Shown: positions 63,901 to 64,000 of the stretch, piece by piece
Layout: every line of letters starts with the position of its first letter
How positions within the stretch are numbered: position 1 is the first letter of the stretch
Position numbers and translations under genes: made by a program
The notes under the pieces: model-generated
Database searches by the model: none
What the model was told of the DNA's origin: nothing
What the model saw: the letters and a program-made list of their open reading frames with translations, nothing else
Source of the DNA: Monocercomonoides exilis
Taxonomy: Eukaryota; Preaxostyla; Oxymonadida; Polymastigidae
Assembly: GCA_001643675.2 (NCBI GenBank)
Contig: LSRY02000005.1
Coordinates: 1,652,001 to 1,716,000, forward strand
Direction: 5' to 3'
DNA: 64,000 nucleotides

Positions 63901-64000
63901 ACAAGAAAACAGTGTTATTTCACAGTGGCAGACAGCACATTTCACAAAAGACAAAACATCACAAATCGATTTTAGCAGAAATTCACCTCTCAATTTGCCT
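55000..64000 (+). CDS. casein kinase 1 with giant C-terminal extension, runs off window
   Basis: Exon 1 is 55000-55831; a 172-nt intron follows; exon 2 starts at 56004 and stays open for 2665 codons to the window edge, so at least 2943 residues. The kinase domain is CK1: glycine loop GSGSFGEIYKG, VAVKIEKK, catalytic HRDIKPDNF, DLG in LIDLGLAHRY (CK1 usually has DFG), and the CK1 signature SINTH. Splicing the intron restores QYARELPFDAKPDYEYL, the usual end of the CK1 domain. The extension starts near residue 300 with Ser/Pro-rich sequence, then short Glu/Arg coiled coils, Ser runs, Lys-rich blocks and a His/Asn/Ser stretch near 62395-62465. No second domain is recognised. The start is the ATG at 55000. 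CK1 enzymes phosphorylate Ser/Thr; the extension may localise it. Confidence 0.85.
55832..56003 (+). other. intron (172 nt) of the CK1 gene
   Basis: Begins GTTTGAAAAT and ends CATTCAG. Without splicing the frame stops at 55863, in the middle of the kinase domain. Confidence 0.85.

Noticed and set aside
1-64000. CRISPR array or bacterial operon signals
   Set aside because: No regularly spaced direct repeats and no Shine-Dalgarno pattern. Introns and gene content show a eukaryote.

Overview
The window is AT-rich eukaryotic DNA from a protist. It has very large, intron-poor genes, a few short introns (45-172 nt) beginning GTTTG or GTATG and ending AG, and long mixed-codon serine runs. The standard code fits, since TAA, TAG and TGA all end genes. 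A large secreted Pmp-like receptor with a degenerate kinase, a decayed gene of a family I loosely associate with the oxymonad Monocercomonoides, and a protist-type Polinton suggest a metamonad, perhaps an oxymonad. GTTTGT introns also occur in Entamoeba, so this placement is an inference.

Host part. 1-3990 is mostly non-coding with one decayed minus-strand gene (about 761-2048). 3991-12003 encodes a 2670-residue type I membrane protein: signal peptide, beta-helix-like Ser/Thr-rich ectodomain with four CG...PC landmarks, one membrane segment and a pseudokinase-like tail. 35249-53391 is a four-exon gene for a protein of 5991 residues joining an N-terminal SMI1/KNR4 (SUKH)-like domain, a coiled coil of over 1200 residues, serine-rich linkers and an MIF4G domain, i.e. 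an eIF4G-like giant. 55000 to beyond 64000 is a casein kinase 1 gene with one 172-nt intron, whose second exon stays open for 2665 codons to the window end.

Mobile part. Between the first two host genes lies a complete Polinton/Maverick of about 21 kb (12951-33932) with 700-bp terminal inverted repeats that look identical wherever I compared them. It carries a packaging ATPase, a probable major capsid protein, small virion-type proteins, two phage-tail-fibre-like proteins, three KilA-N proteins, a retroviral-type integrase and a protein-primed DNA polymerase B. No adenain-like protease was recognised. Genes for virion assembly sit mainly at the left, mobility and replication genes at the right on the minus strand.

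Most interesting: inside the Polinton is a 3045-bp unit (20959-24003) bounded by perfect 186-bp inverted repeats, each holding five copies of the octamer GGAGCAAG. It contains only a primase-SF3 helicase gene, now split by one in-frame TGA. It looks like a nested replicon or hitchhiker. Each TIR also carries a tRNA-Glu-like relic with good A and B boxes but broken D and anticodon stems, and a short motif TTTTTATC sits 9-34 nt upstream of seven element genes.
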